From Cavia porcellus (taxonomy: Eukaryota > Chordata > Mammalia > Rodentia > Caviidae), in the NCBI RefSeq assembly GCF_034190915.1, contig NW_026947484.1, forward strand, positions 187,482,982-187,546,981: a DNA stretch of 64,000 nucleotides. The letters run 5' to 3'. This document shows, in pieces, positions 33,171 through 46,319 of the stretch. How positions within the stretch are numbered: the stretch's first letter is position 1; each line of letters begins with the position of its first letter. Under the pieces are notes generated by a model. The model worked only from the letters and a program-made list of their open reading frames with translations. It was not told where the DNA came from and did not search any database. The translations under genes and the position numbers were made by a program.

Positions 33171-34212
33171 ATCAACAATCTGTTCACATATATTAAGGTT
33201 ACAGAGATCAATCTCAAACCAGGAATAAATGCTACAAGCAAACAAGAACACTTAGAGTTCCCTCTCACCTTCCACTTATCATGTAGAAATTTTATAATCA
33301 CTTTACATCTGGAATAGATTAAATGCCCAATATCTGCTTTAAATACCCCACCCCTCTCCCACTCTACTTTTTGTACTTTGGATTAGCTAGCTTAGCTATT
33401 CTAAAAACAGTGTGCATAGAAGTTATATGAGGTAGTATTTTTAAAGTCATACTTAGTGGATCTAGAGGCAATTCAAAGATTTTTCAAGAGTAGTTTTGAC
33501 TTTAAGTTTTGCTTCACTCACTGACCTCAAAGCCTCACACTCACAACCTTTAGCATCCAAAATCACCCTCAAAGACGTAACTTTATGCTGTATTTTCAGC
33601 TAGAACACACTAAGCATTTCTAGTGTTAAAATGATATTATACATCATCTACACCTTAGCAATTTATAAGGCACCTTGGATTTTGTAGATCTTTATTATTA
33701 TCATGAATAAGTGTTACATAATAGATGTGCAAATGTACAGGCCCAACCTGCTCTCTCACTTCTCTCCCATTATCCACTTTCAGACATTCTTTGTTCCTTT
33801 CAAATTGAAATTTTCAATATTCTTTACCTCAATCCTTTCCCTTGGCTTAACCTGGAATATGCCGAACCAGTTGTTCTTAGCTCTATGCATTTCCAAATAT
33901 TATTCATCTTTCCACATCCATCCCAAATGTTTCCTTAGCTAATATTTATAAGTTGTCATGGCTCTTTCCTTTAGGTGACTACTTTATAATGTAAACTTTT
34001 GGGGAAGTGGCAATTTATATTTTATTACAGTAATTTGCTGTTTTATCTTTTCTGCTCCAGTACTTTTCAGCCACCCAATGATCAGTTCAAATAAATAATA
34101 GTAACAATATATTAGGTGATTATAATATGTAGATAAGTAAAGTGGATGGTGATAGTATTTTAAGGGATGAAAGTAAAGAATTAGAATATGGTACCTTTTA
34201 TAAGATACCTGA

Positions 34213-34330
34213 GGGGCTGGGGATTTAGCTCAGTGGCATAAGCACCTGCCTTGCAAGCAGGCGGTCGTGAGTTCGATCCCTGGTACCGATAAAAATGAAA
34301 AAGACAAAAAAAAAAAAAAAAAAAAAAGAT
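34213..34330 (+). repeat. ID SINE (GATAAA-tail subfamily), near-consensus
   Basis: Head, B box (GTCGTGAGTTCGATCC) and the tail GGTACCGATAAAAATGAAAA are well preserved and end in a long poly-A. Flanks ATAAGATACCTGA (34200-34212) and ATAAGGTACCTGA (34331-34343) differ by one base, so insertion is recent. Confidence 0.95.
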
Positions 34331-34379
34331 ATAAGGTACCTGATATGATGTTATTTAAAAGTAAATTTGGATTAGTTAT

Positions 34380-35400
34380 TAACGTATATTGCAAACTCTA
34401 GGGCAATAAATAAAAACATTCCAAAAGAGATACAATTGATATGCTAGAAAAGCCAGAAAAGAAGGGTAAATAAAAGAGAACAAAGGACAAGTCCAATAAA
34501 TAAAAAGCATTACAAATGTGATTGATATTAAATAATCTACATCATAACAACTTCAAATGTGAATTGTTTGCATATATCACTGTGATTGTCAGAGTAAATA
34601 AAAGAAATAAGACCCAACTACATGCTGTCTACAAGAAACATAAGTAAAAAAAAAATCAGATAGGGAATAATGAGATTTTGTATTTGTTCACTAGGGTTGC
34701 CATAGCAAATATCACAGTCCAGGTGTCTTAAGCAACAGAAATTCATATTCTCAAAGTCTGAAGGCTGGAAATCTGAGGTTAAAGGTATCAGAACTGTTGT
34801 TTTCCTCCAAAGGCTGTGAGGGAAGGACCTGTTCCATCTCTTTCCCTGGCTTATAGATGACTATCTTCTCCAGAAGTCTTTGCAATATCTTCTGGTACGC
34901 GTCTTCATCCAAATATCCTCTTCATCTAAGGACAGTTTCATGCTTCTTTAAACCCACACGAATGGCCTCGTTTTAATTTAATTACCTCTTTAAAGACCCT
35001 ATCTCCAAATACAATCACCTTCTCAGCACTGGGAATCAGAACTTCACGTAGGAATTTTTGTAATGGACACAATACAGCCCATATAACATACTAATGCCAT
35101 TGAAAGAAAGCTATATTAATTTCAGACAAAGCAAACTTCAGGACAAGGAAAATTACCAAGGATAACAAGGAGCACATTACCTAATGACAAAGGGCTCAGT
35201 TCTCCCAGGAAACAAAACAGCCTTTAAGGTGTATGCACCCAACAACAGCGCGTCAAAATACAGGAGGCCAAAACTAATAGAACCGCAAGGAGAAATGGAC
35301 CAAGCATCTTACAAACAAAGCACAAGTACAACGGGACACAAATTAAGCCTGCCATTTCTTCCAGGGACAGCAGGATTGTTAGAGAAGAACTGAGTGAGTA
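34380..35400 (+). repeat. Old L1 ORF2 (endonuclease region) fragment split by an LTR
   Basis: Before the LTR: 'ataagacccaactacatgct' and 'gtctacaagaaac'. After it: 'ctatattaatttcagacaaa', 'caaggaaaattaccaaggat', then a frame with VYAPNNSASKYRRPKLIEPQ (about 35229-35288). This is the order of the L1 ORF2 endonuclease domain. It is non-functional. Confidence 0.7.
34679..35088 (+). repeat. ERVL-type (MLT2-like) LTR inserted in an L1
   Basis: Starts TGTATTTGTTCACTAGGG and ends CCCATATAACA, with 'cagaaattcatattctcaaa', 'atggcctcgttttaatttaa', 'aagaccctatctccaaatac' and 'aatggacacaatacagccca' in the MLT2-like order. The L1 continues on both sides. Confidence 0.7.
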
Positions 35401-36779
35401 TAACAAAGGACAAAATTACTTCTGAGACACCAAATATGGTATTTCTAGATTCCTGTTTGAGAAACTGCCGGAGTTCTCTTTTACAGGATTATAGAATCTA
35501 TCCTCAGTCTTTTGACAACGGACACTCTCACCAGTCAACCTTTTAATCCCCCAACTGGTGGAATACATTTAAGGAATTGGAAATCAACAAAATCCACAAA
35601 AAGCCCCTCCATCCCTTTTTCACCACCCAGCAAGTCCTCAAACCCATTGTCACCCCCCTTTAGGGGATATTTGACCCCTTTAGTTGGCTTCAGTCCTTTG
35701 TAGAAGCCTTTTTGTGTGGTAATTATATTTTCTTTAGCCAAACACGCATTAACTTTAGTTTTTCTTCAGCAGATTATCTCTTTTCTAAAAAGCTATTTTG
35801 GTGCTTGTGCTACAGAAATAAATGGATAAAGTATCATTTTGCTTATGTAAATAAATGTTTCAGAAAAACAATGTTTGACACCTTGCAAAATGGTTTTAAA
35901 TATGGGGGAAAATGCCCCCAAAACCTGTACCTAAACCTTAAAGGACATAATAGCCAAGTATGAGCTTTCACAATATCTGGTGAGTGTTTTTTTGTTTATT
36001 CAGTTGGCATCACTGACATGCCAGCCTCTATGCTGAGACCTGATGATTGTAAGTTGACAAAGAGCATGTTCCTGTCCCCCAGCAGCTCACAGGTGGAGTA
36101 TAGGGAGGGAATAGAAATGTTAATGAACACAGTAAAGGTAACAATTGGTTTATTAGCTATCCCTACAAAAATACTATGGAAAGAGAGCAGAGCAGTGACT
36201 TAAGAGTTTAATCAACACAGACGAGAAGTCAAAGAGAAGAAAAAGCACCCTGGGCAGAAAGAACACATGTAGAAGGCACAAAATTTTCAACGTAGTATGT
36301 TCAGGTTGTCCAGAGTAGAGAGAGAAGCAAGGAGGGCACCTGCACTCTTAAACTCCACCAGATTTTGGAAGAATAAGTAATATGTTTATGCAACTTTCCT
36401 CTTGCTGGTATAGAACCTAAATGTGCTAAGGGCTACACAGAGAGAAAGTTTCCAGAAGGCAGGAAAAATAACTATTTCAGACGCATTTATGAAAAATCCA
36501 TATAGATTAGATTCCATTTGTTTTAGATCTGATTGTGGCACTGTCTAGTCGTAAACCTTTGAAGTGACCTTCTTTATTTAAGACACATACAGACTCACTG
36601 ACTTCTATGGCATCTGTCAATTCCTAGTGGAGGACTTCTGAGGTCCTTCGCCAAATTCTAATTTTAATCTCCAATTTCTTCACCACTTTCTGAATCCCTC
36701 AGTGTCCCATCCACTTTCTTATTCTTGTGACTTTGCTATAGCTATTCATTCCTTCGGAATCCTTCTGCTTCATTTCCAT

Positions 36780-37030
36780 TGATCAAAATGTTACTTGAAA
36801 CCTACCTCAAATCTCTTCTTTCTTTAAAACTTTCCCTTATTTCCCTGGACTGTGCTCCCAAAGGACCTCAGTTTCATCTTGTTCTGTGTGACCAGCACTG
36901 TCATATCTTTCTAACCAGAGCAGAAACTTTTGAGGTCAGGAACTTTATCATATATATTTGTGTTCGTAACACCTTGTACGTGGCCTGGAATATGACGTTT
37001 GATAAATATTTGTTTTGGATGGCACAATAA
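36780..37030 (+). repeat. L2-like LINE 3' end
   Basis: The order 'gaggtcaggaactttatcat', 'taacaccttgtacgtggcct' and 'gataaatatttgttttggat' matches the shared L2/MIR 3' end. Very old. Confidence 0.5.
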
Positions 37031-37239
37031 TCTCATGGTGTTTGTGATCTCATGGGTGTCTTTCAGCTTCACAACTGAGCTTCTCCTACCGGGCAAACTT
37101 TCTAAAGCTTAGTTTGTCACTGAGGTTGGAATCACAGGATGAATAAGAAAGCTACCCGAGGCATAGGATCTCCTCCTTTGTTCCTTTTAAATGGACCAAG
37201 ACCACAGAACAACAAGGTCACTTAGAGAACTTTGAAAGA

Positions 37240-37337
37240 AGCTGAGGATTTAGCTCAGCAGCATAAGCGCCTGCCTGGAAAGTGCAAGGTTGTGAGTTCA
37301 ATCTTCAGTACCAAAATAATAATAATAATAAAAAGAT
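37240..37337 (+). repeat. ID SINE with (AAT)n tail
   Basis: It has GAAGCTGAGGATTTAGCTCA, GTTGTGAGTTCAATCTTCAG and then ACCAAAATAATAATAATAAT. Confidence 0.9.
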
Positions 37338-37397
37338 AATAATTGCATAGGCTTCCTTTCAGATATCCCAGTTTATTTGGTCTTGGAGTAGAACCAA

Positions 37398-37768
37398 GGT
37401 GCATTAGCTTTCCAATATTGCAATGAATGCCAATATAATCAGCCTATAAAGTGGAAAGGTCTTGTTTGGTTCACAGTTTCAGAGGTTTCAGGTCCTCATT
37501 GTTTGCCTCCAATGTTTTTGGGCTTGCGGCAAGGTAGTGCATCATGGTTGGGAGGACATGAGGAAGCAAAACCATTAATCTTATCATGAGAAAGAAACAA
37601 GAGAAAGCAGAAAAGGAAGCGATCTGGGCCTCACATCCCCTTAGAGCATACATCTGCAGACACCTAGAACATCTAGTAGGTCTCTTCTCTTAAAGATTCC
37701 ACCACCTCCCAGTAGTAGCACTTTTAACACATAGATCTTTGAAGGACATTCTATATTAAAATTGTAGC
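37398..37768 (+). repeat. ERVL-type LTR, diverged
   Basis: The order 'gtgcattagctttccaatat', 'cagtttcagaggtttcaggt', 'gattccaccacctcccagta' and 'gaaggacattctatatt' fits a rodent ERVL LTR. The ends are uncertain. Confidence 0.45.
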
Positions 37769-37926
37769 GCCAGACATCATTATATTTTTAAAAGTTTTCA
37801 CCAAAAGGTGCACACCAATAATTCCAGCAGTTGGGAGACTGAGGTGGGAGGAAACCATAAAATGAACTGAAATCAAAATGTCAATTGCCAAATCATCAAA
37901 AGAGTTGAGAACCCTTGTTCTTTTAT

Positions 37927-38215
37927 TGCTATGGTTCATCTCCCAAAACAGGTGCTGAAATTTAACCCTCAATGCAAGGTATTAAGAGATGGGACCTTAT
38001 TCTGACTATGGTGTTGAAAGACAGGACTTTTGGGAGGGGACGTGATCATGTACAATCATTAGGCTAGAGACCCCATAACTGAATATCCATAATTTACAAG
38101 ATGAGGGACAAATATGAAGAGAGAGACACACACACATGTGCTATCTCTTGCCACCTGGTGCCCTGTGCTGCTTTGGGACCTACTATCGGAAGGCCATCAC
38201 TAAATATGGTCCTTG
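37927..38215 (+). repeat. MaLR LTR fragment
   Basis: 'tgctatggttcatctcccaa', 'ctgaaatttaaccctcaatg', 'aagagatgggacctta' and 'gcaccaagatg'-position sequence 'ccacctggtgccctgtgctg' follow the 5' two-thirds of a MaLR LTR. A short B1-like piece (37800-37880) lies just before it. Confidence 0.5.
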
Positions 38216-38219
38216 ACTT

Positions 38220-40700
38220 TAGATAAGAAACTATATTCCAAAACAACTCACCAAGAATGTGGTATTGTGTTATTAGAAATAGAAAATACAACAAAACAGA
38301 TGCCCTCTTTGGCACTTATGCAGTGGAGTAGGAAATCAGAGCTGGACATCATGGATAAGACCCCATGCCACACAGCTCCAAAGGCACCATGCATCTCATG
38401 TTCCTAAACTCGTATAATGCATCTCAGCATGGTGGGCTCCCAGTTCTTAGATGCAGGAGATTTCTGATAGTGGCTTCTGTGTTTGTTCTGGTTCCTCAGC
38501 CTTCTGGCTGGCAACAGTCACTCTGAGCCAGGATAAGGAATGAGGAGGCTTCCTAAAGAAAAACATCTCTTCTGGCATCTTTTTTCCTACCTGGTGATGT
38601 CTTCATTAGAAATTCCCCTAACAACTAGCTCTTGTCAACACATCCTTGATTCACCTGGTGGACTCCAGCCAGGCTCTGTCCTTAAATTAGCTACCGCAGC
38701 AAGTTCAGAAAGGATGTCAGTTCCTGCTCATCATCACCAGCCTTTTTTCTTTCATCATTAGTCAACGTGTCCGCAGAAAGGAAAATACATATTTTATTTC
38801 CAGATTCAGGCTGTTTTGGGGCATGTGTGCTAAATTTAACAATGTAATGGCAAAAGAAGAGATAAAACGAGGACAGTACTGTCTGCTTTTAAAATTCACC
38901 TGCCACTTCCCAGAATGCACACACCTTTCATATCTTAGTTTCTGTTTTTGGAAGGTGATAAAATGAGAGTTGTGGTAGTGATGGGCAAGGTAAACTGTTG
39001 AGTGGGCCTTATTTTTTAATATTTTTAGAGATATGAAGAGAACAACATGGCACTTAAAGTAAGGACAGGATTGGGTTTTTTACTCCCAATGCAACTGTGG
39101 TGAGAATGGAAAAAAAAATAGAAATTTAGTATGAGAAGGTGTTTCACACTACAGAAAATGTAGAGTTACTTTTGTCATAAGGGATGTATAAACTGAATTC
39201 CACAAAGCCCAAAGGGGAGAGAAAAAACTATCTGGTATCTACAGCTAATAAGGATGTGACCTTATACATGATTTGCTTTCTACACTGAAGTCAGGGATCA
39301 TAATCCCTACCCCGAATACAGTACAGAGTGAATTGTAAGATTTGTGTGTTTGAGACCAGTAGACAAAGCCAAGCGCCGTTATTGTAGCTCTTACTCATAG
39401 TGGAGGTATTATTCCTCCTCACAGTGGAGGTATTATTGCTGTTGCTGCTATTAACATGGCAGAAAGTGTCACTACAGGGAGAACTGGTAGGGTGAGGTGT
39501 TACAGAGACAGAGGAGAACTGGAGAGGTTTCTGTCAACTTTCTTGGCTGATTGAGAACCCACTACATAACAGAATTGTTTTGAGATGTGGACACTGACTT
39601 TATCACCGGTCCTGGGATAATCCTGATAGCATGAGATTGAGTGAAAGATGTCTTCTGCCTACAGGAAGCTTACCTTAGATTGGTGATGAGAATGGTTTCT
39701 AATATGAAATCAGGAAGTTCGCTTGATGTATCAAGAGCCGCTAACAACTCTGGTTGTTAGAGAAGTCTGAATTGCATTTTGGGTCTTCCTAATTCAGCTT
39801 TCAATTAGGTTACCGTCAGGAAATATTTTAGATTAGCAGGTGATTGGAGTCCTAAACCTCAAGAGTTTAGAATTTTGCACCTCTCTAATAGACTTTAACT
39901 TATGAACCTTCTTTGCAATGTCTATTAGAAACCCTAAGTCAGATTTAACAGGTATAGAGGACTTCAAAGTATTTTCATGTGAATCTTCCTTCAAACCTTC
40001 AGTTGATTTTTCCCATGTTCCTTTTATTTCTTTTCTTTTCTCTTTCTGGTTTTTTTTTTTTTTTTTTTTTTTTTTTCTGTAATGTAAGATGTTCATGCAC
40101 TGTGTGTAATTTGGAAATTAACTTTAATTCATTCTGTAATAAGGTAAATTATAAATGAATAGATATCATTTCTTTTTATTTCTTATTTAATTAAATTTTG
40201 GAGAAGATTATTTGAAATGTTCCAGGGGAAATTGGCATGGATGAACTATATGGGAAAAGTAATGTTACAGATGTTACTTTCTGGCACTACTGCTGTCTTC
40301 CAACTTTCAAAATCTGGTTAAAGTCAAACATGAGATGACACTTGAATATAATGTGAATCCATTGGTAACTGAATATTTTTGCATTTAGAATTAATTTTAA
40401 TTTTATTTTCAAAAAAATTTAAGAAAAAAATGCAAGTTAAAAACATATATTTCTTGTGTGTTTTTAAAATTCTATTTAAGCTTAAATAAAAGAGCTAAGA
40501 CTTGTAGCATATCAGAACATTAGAAGATAAAATCTGTTATCTCGATTTTAAAATCATACATATGAAAATAAATTTAAAATGGAATAAAATCTGTTCTGTT
40601 ACTAAAAGATATTTGTAATGCTTGGATTACATTGCTAGACCAGAAGAAAAAAAGGTATGGAGAAATCTGTATGCATATTTATATTCAATCTACCTTATCT
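38220..40700. other. Unassigned intergenic sequence
   Basis: No gene or repeat family was recognised. It contains a short tandem duplication ('agtggaggtattatt' twice, about 39399-39438) and a poly-T run of about 30 nt (40049-40078). Confidence 0.4.
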
Positions 40701-40704
40701 TTGT

Positions 40705-40860
40705 TTTGTTTTTTATATTTTTGAGATGGGGTCTTGCTATGTAGTTCAGACTGGCCTTGAATTTTGTAGCCTAGGCTGGTCTCAAACTTGTAAGGATTCT
40801 CTTGCCTCAGCCTCCTCAGTGCCAAAATTACAGGTGTGTGCTACCATATCCTGCTGTACC
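40705..40860 (-). repeat. B1-type SINE
   Basis: Reversed: 'tttttgagatggggtcttgc', 'ctggccttgaattttgtagc', 'gctggtctcaaacttgtaag', 'gcctcagcctcctcagtgcc' and 'ggtgtgtgctaccat'. It includes the duplicated inner segment. Confidence 0.9.
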
Positions 40861-41149
40861 TTATCATGTTAAACTTGCATTTTTGAACACTGGAAACCAA
40901 AATAATCTGTAAACATCTGAGAATATTAGGGACATTCTCTTTTGTTAAAAAAAAAAAAAAACCTTAAGAGATTACTTTCAGAATCAATTTTCAAGACCCA
41001 CAACTAAATCAGCTTCTTTGGCTTATGTGTATACCCTTAAGTTTTGCTTCCCTCTTTCTCACTTTAATTGACTAGGTAATCAAAGTTCATCCTTTTTTTT
41101 GTTTTAAGAAGACATGACTGTTTCCGAACAGTTAAAAATTCACTCTCCA

Positions 41150-42312
41150 TTATATAGAAACCATTGTTCATTTTCTGTTAGTTGATTCTAAATACCCTGT
41201 AATACTGTCATTCTCCTGAATGGTTTTACATTGTTTTGATATATTTGATGCTACAGTATACGAAGTTATACTCAAACATTTCAAGGAAAGAGACAATATA
41301 GTAACTACTTTTATGTCGGGATTATCTTGTGGTGAAACACTATTTTGCTTAAATGGTTATGTTTTGATCTGTGCTGTTTTGTTGTTATGCCTTCTTTTAT
41401 CTCAATCTCCATTTTATTATTTACTTTTTTATTTTTATCCTTTTAATTAAGGGAAAAATAAATTAAAAAATAGCAGGATATATTACAGTAACCCACTTTG
41501 ATTTTCTATTAACTTGATTTGAAGCCCTGTATTGCTCTCACCATCTTGTTTTGACTGATGTTCCTCTGTTCTGTTTTGCTTGATAGTACCAGGTTTGAAA
41601 GTTTAGGCAACAGCTGTGAAGATAGTGGGATTCATTATGACGCCCATTCTGGTTGACTATCATCTACTTTTGAAGACCTGTAATGTCTCTAATGTTTTGG
41701 TTCTGTTGGTTTCATTCTTTACTGTTTCGTTCAATTTTATTATAACTGATGATATAGGCAATTCTATTGGAGATAGAGGGAGGCATTATGGTAACCATTG
41801 TTGATCACCTTGTATTATGTTTTTACATTATCTATTATGTCCACCCTTTTGATTTGACCAACTCTGTTCTGTTATGTCACATTTGGTTTTACTTTCTTCC
41901 AAAAAAGTAGTAAGAACTGTGGGAGTAATAAAACCCAAAAAATGTAATAGTCATTGTACAAAAGAGAGGAAAAGAAAGTGCTCTAAATGATATAACTGCA
42001 TGTATATTTAAGTGTATAAGATAGACAATGATATTACTGAGTTTTGTTGGATCATTGAACAGAACTGTTTGCAGTCTCACTGTTTGAATGTCCACTTTAT
42101 ATGCTTTAATTTTGTAACTTGAACAATTATTTCTAAGATGACAATATGTAATCCATTAACTAGTGATTTCCTGTTTATTTTTTTCTGAAATTCTGTATAA
42201 CTTGTACCCTTTTTCTGCTTTTTTTTTCTTTTTCTCCTTAAATAAAATTTTAAAAAAAGAAAAAAAAAGTAATGCCAGTATAAAGGATATGGAAAAAAGT
42301 AAAAAAAAAAAA
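41150..42312 (+). mobile_element. 5'-truncated half-L1 (HAL1-like) tail with 16-bp target duplication
   Basis: It matches the 3' tail of the element at 9562-13360 ('acagaactgtttgcagtctc', 'aggcaattctattg', 'aactgcatgtat.tttaagtg', the final AATAAAATTTTAAAAAA). It ends in poly-A and is flanked by AAAAATTCACTCTCCA at 41134-41149 and 42313-42328. The exact duplication and the poly-A show insertion by L1-type target-primed reverse transcription. No coding sequence is kept. Confidence 0.85.
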
Positions 42313-43119
42313 AAAAATTCACTCTCCAAAATCCAGTGTGTCCATAGAAAAGAAGTAAATGTTAGAAAAATAATTTTGAGAAGGAAATTTAAATTGCTCC
42401 AAATACAGGCCATTTTACTCAAACTACAAGGTTGCCTTCAAATCATCTTACAGGAGATAGTAAATGGATCATGGCAGAGTTGATGAAGAAATAATTGTTC
42501 TACACGAACTGATTTGCAGTAGAGAGGAAAACATATAATACCTTCCAATTGATTTTATGATTGAAATGTAGGCTTGATCTTAAGTCTGATAAACCAGTGC
42601 ATAACATGTCTGCTAATAATCCAGCCTAGAAAGTCACTAATAAATAGGCACAGCTAATGGTGGAGGTGAAGGCTTGGTGCTTTCTGGGTATCATTGTGTT
42701 CTTTCTATACTTGATAACCTGTTTAGACTTTTGCAGAGGGTTACCTTAGAATGTGTTCCTATCGTTTCAGGCTCCAATCATTTCCCAATTTAGAAAATCA
42801 GAATATTTGCTTGTTTCAAGGGTTCACAATCATCTTCTCATCTTTATGATGTCATCAAATGTTTCAAAGGATGCATAACGTTGCTGTGGTATATTGTGGG
42901 ATAAATTATCTAGGTTTGCAGACTTGAAGACATGCAGAGTAGTTAAGGGCAATCTTATTTTTTTCTCATATGTTTTGAAACACAGTTCTCTGACTGGATG
43001 TTCTATCTAATCCTTTTGAGGTTCTACTATGATTATGTTTCACCAAAAGAAAGCGAAAATTCAGTATAAAATGTCAGAAGCAGAAAAACTATTACAACAA
43101 GTCCAGACAAAGAAACAAA

Positions 43120-43255
43120 AAAGGTGCCATGCCTATAATTCCAGCACTTGGGAGGCTGAGGCAGGAGGATCACAGTTAGTTCAAGGCCAGCCTGGACTAC
43201 ATAGTGAGTTTAAGCCAGCCTGAACTGCATAGTGAAACCCTGTCTCAAAAAAAAA
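43120..43255 (+). repeat. B1-type SINE with internal duplication
   Basis: Best B1 copy here: TTCCAGCACTTGGGAGGCTG, GCCAGCCTGGACTACATAGT, then GCCAGCCTGAACTGCATAGT about 28 bp later, and ACCCTGTCTC plus poly-A. Confidence 0.95.
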
Positions 43256-43292
43256 AAAAGAAGAAGAAGGAGGAGGAGGAGGAGGAGAAAAA
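43256..43292. repeat. (GAA)n(GGA)n purine tract
   Basis: All-purine run on the plus strand, grown from the B1 tail. Confidence 0.9.
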
Positions 43293-43569
43293 GAAAACAA
43301 GCAAGAGGAATTTAATGTCCTGTTTTATATGAAATAAGTACATCAAACAATATCAAAGATAATCCTATTAAACATTTGCACTATGCACTATCTCTCCTTG
43401 TTCTGAGTTTAGATTATATAGATCAGACTTTTTATAATAATTGGCTTTCTATGTAGATTGTTCTATAGATGAAGAATGTATTTACTAGCAGACACAAGTC
43501 TCTAGCCATAAGCCAACAAATGAGCCTCTTGGTGTATATATCAAAGCTTGTTTATTAGATACCATTCAG

Positions 43570-43618
43570 TGAGAGAGAAAGACAGAGAGGCAGAGAGACA
43601 GAGACAGAGAGAGACAGA
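43570..43618. repeat. (GAGA)n-like purine-rich run
   Basis: Imperfect GAGA/CAGA repeats. Confidence 0.85.
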
Positions 43619-43619
43619 C

Positions 43620-45470
43620 TTCTTACCACGCTACAAAATCAGGTTCCTGAAGTGTAGCTCCTAGAGATCACACCAGGGCCCCCTCTGAGGACTCCTTGGA
43701 CACTCACAACTGTGCTCCATGGACACCTTTGACCCCGTCTTGTTGCTAGTTGTCTACAAACACCTGTTCTGTGATGACATCCACCTCTTGGTTTGCATGG
43801 CCAGACATAAACACAGCTACCTCTCAAGAACCCGTTTATTACCCAAAATAGACCTCTTTTTCCTAAGAGCAAAAGCTGGAAGCTTTTCACCTGTTAACAC
43901 CTGTGAATCTCTGACATGCTCCACGAACAAAGGCTGCTGTTTCTTTTTTAGGCGTATGACTTGAAAATCCATTTTTACAGCCATACAGTGAAATATGCAG
44001 CTGTTCAGAAAGCTTCAGGAACAAAGGCAGATTACAATAGGCTCCTTTTAGGAATTCTTCAAATGATGGTGTCTAAGTTGAGAGTCTGATACCCTTGTTC
44101 CAAGGACTGAAATTGGGCCTTTATAATAACTAGGAAAATAAGATTAAAAATGCCTAAAATCTCTATATCCATTTTTAAAGGTGCTTGCAAAATACAATTT
44201 TTGGAACTATATCATGAGGAAGGAAGCCTCTGAAAATAAGAGTTGCTTAGCTGTTTTGAGTTACTGTCTAAAAAAATCTGTTTAATGGAGTTTAAAATAA
44301 TTTTGTACTTGTATTTTAAAAGTATGCATCTCTACTCAGGTTGACAGCATAAGTACTAGGCTCTGACCAGACAAAATCAGAAGTGACAAAGACAGTGTTT
44401 CTTAAATAAGAGCAAATTGGGCTTGTCATGCCCATCACTACCAACCCTTCCAGCAAGACTATATCAGAACTCACACCCTCCGGGAGAGATTCGGCTCAAG
44501 TTTGCAAACAGCCTATTTAGATCAAGTAGATCAACCAGAGAGGGTTCCCATCATTCGGTTTGTTGGTCAGTCTTTAAGGAATGAGAATATTTTAGAGCTC
44601 AGTGTTTATCTCTTGGATACATTTAAGAGGGCAGCATGAATCCAGTTCTTCTCTATTTCTGCTCAAATTAACCAAGCACATGCCCTTGCTGACCGCTTAA
44701 GATGAATAATTGTTGTTTTTCTTATCTGCTGCTGCTTTTCCCTTCTGCTATCTGACTTTGGCTGTGCTTCCGGCCCTTCAGATTTGTTGTGTCAACTTGG
44801 TCTCTGTTTCTTTAGATTCTTGATTGTACTAAGATTATGACTTGGTTTATGCTGCTGCCTATGAGCTGGGCTACCCTAGTTCTTGCTCTTCCGAAGTTAA
44901 CTTCCACCAGAGCCTGCTTGACTGCTCGATTTGTCTCTGTGTCTGTAAGAATATGTGTACGTGTAAGGGGTGGAGGGGCAGATGCAAGGGAGAGTAGGGT
45001 ATATGTACAACTTCAAAAGTCAGAGGAAAGGAGAGAGAGCGACAGACAGCACAAGATAGCTAAATAGAAACAAGGGAAATGAAGAAGAAAAGCATTTGCT
45101 ACTCCTTATTGGCCATCCTGAGTTTTGAAGTAAATTCTTAATTAGGTGTTTACTTCCCTGCCAAGAATTTTATCTCAGCCTTCAGATTTTGCTGCCACCT
45201 GGTGCTAAAATGTTCCAGGAAGTGATGACTAAATAGTCTGACAAACTAGCATAACCTAGAAAGCATAACCTAGATTCAGAGACAACACAAATTACAATGC
45301 TGGAAATTTGACATAATAAATAAAAGATAAAGTATTAAAAATAAAGATAAAGGGTGTAATATAAATGTATCATGACACATTTATAAGGTATAATATTAAA
45401 TCATGACATGATTCTGGGATATCACCATCTCTTAGAAATATGCTCTGTATAGTCCCCATTAGAGATTTCA
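43620..45470. other. Unassigned intergenic sequence
   Basis: No gene or repeat was recognised. Short frames (for example 43719-43964 and 44837-45067) lack motifs or splice support. Confidence 0.4.
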
Positions 45471-45475
45471 GTCTT

Positions 45476-45572
45476 GGGGCCAGGGATTTACCTCAGTAGC
45501 ATAAGCACTTGCTTAGCAAGCACAAGGTCATGAATTTGATCCCTGGTACAAAAAAAAAAAAAAAAAAAAAAA
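45476..45572 (+). repeat. ID SINE with target duplication
   Basis: GGGGCCAGGGATTTACCTCA head, GGTCATGAATTTGATCCCTG and a long poly-A. Flanks AGATTTCAGTCTT (45463-45475) and AGATTTCAATCTT (45573-45585) differ by one base. Confidence 0.95.
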
Positions 45573-45724
45573 AGATTTCAATCTTGAATATGGCAAAATA
45601 ATTAACTTAATATATATTAAAAACAAATAATTTCTCTCAGTTAATAGCCTTCCTGACTAAAAAAAATGCTTGCTATCTATTGATTGTAAATTAAGATTGG
45701 TTAATTTAGTTAATTTAAATTGGT

Positions 45725-45890
45725 TATTTATTTGTTTGGGAGGGGGCTTTTGACTGTAGGGTCACACTGTAGTTTAGAACTTGAACTCACTATATTGCCC
45801 ACACTAGCCTTGAATTTGCAGCAATCCTCCTGCCTCAGCCTCCCGAGTGCTGGGATCAAAGGCGTGTATCACCGTGTCGGGAGCCAGGGT
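45725..45890 (-). repeat. B1-type SINE
   Basis: Reversed: 'agggtcacactgtagtttag', 'gaactcactatattgcccac', 'gccttgaatttgcagcaatc', 'gcctcagcctcccgagtgct' and 'aggcgtgtatcaccgtg'. Confidence 0.9.
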
Positions 45891-46319
45891 TTATTCACGT
45901 CTCACAGAAACAGTTCATTTCCTTCAGGAGTTTTTATTGACCTCTTCCTGTTCTCCATTCTGTGTATTGTTTTTCATTGCTCCTCTGCACAGGGTCTGTC
46001 TGATTGTTTCTCATTTTTTCCAAAATAATGTTTTGTCTCCGTTCTTCCACTCTCTTTTTAGAAGAAATTTTATATGCCAGCTGGCCTATCTTTCCCAACC
46101 TAATTTTTAAAGAAGGTTGTGTTGTGCTATTGGACTCCCAAATACAGCAGTACCTTATTCGTTTAACATCAGAGCATCAGCTGTTGAGGAACATAAAAAG
46201 AATTCTCCAAGGTCCAGACAAGAGAGTCCATTAATAATAGTACTACCCATGTGAGGCAGACTATATCTCCACAAGTGACCCAAAAAATTACTTTCATCCA
46301 ATATGCTCATTTTATTTTA

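Noticed and set aside
42163..42483. 106-codon plus-strand frame
   Set aside because: It runs through the poly-A end of the half-L1 tail; Lys-rich composition reflects A-runs.
43256..43292. Possible CRISPR or tandem array
   Set aside because: It is a trinucleotide microsatellite grown from a SINE tail. No regularly spaced repeats with unique spacers occur anywhere in the window.
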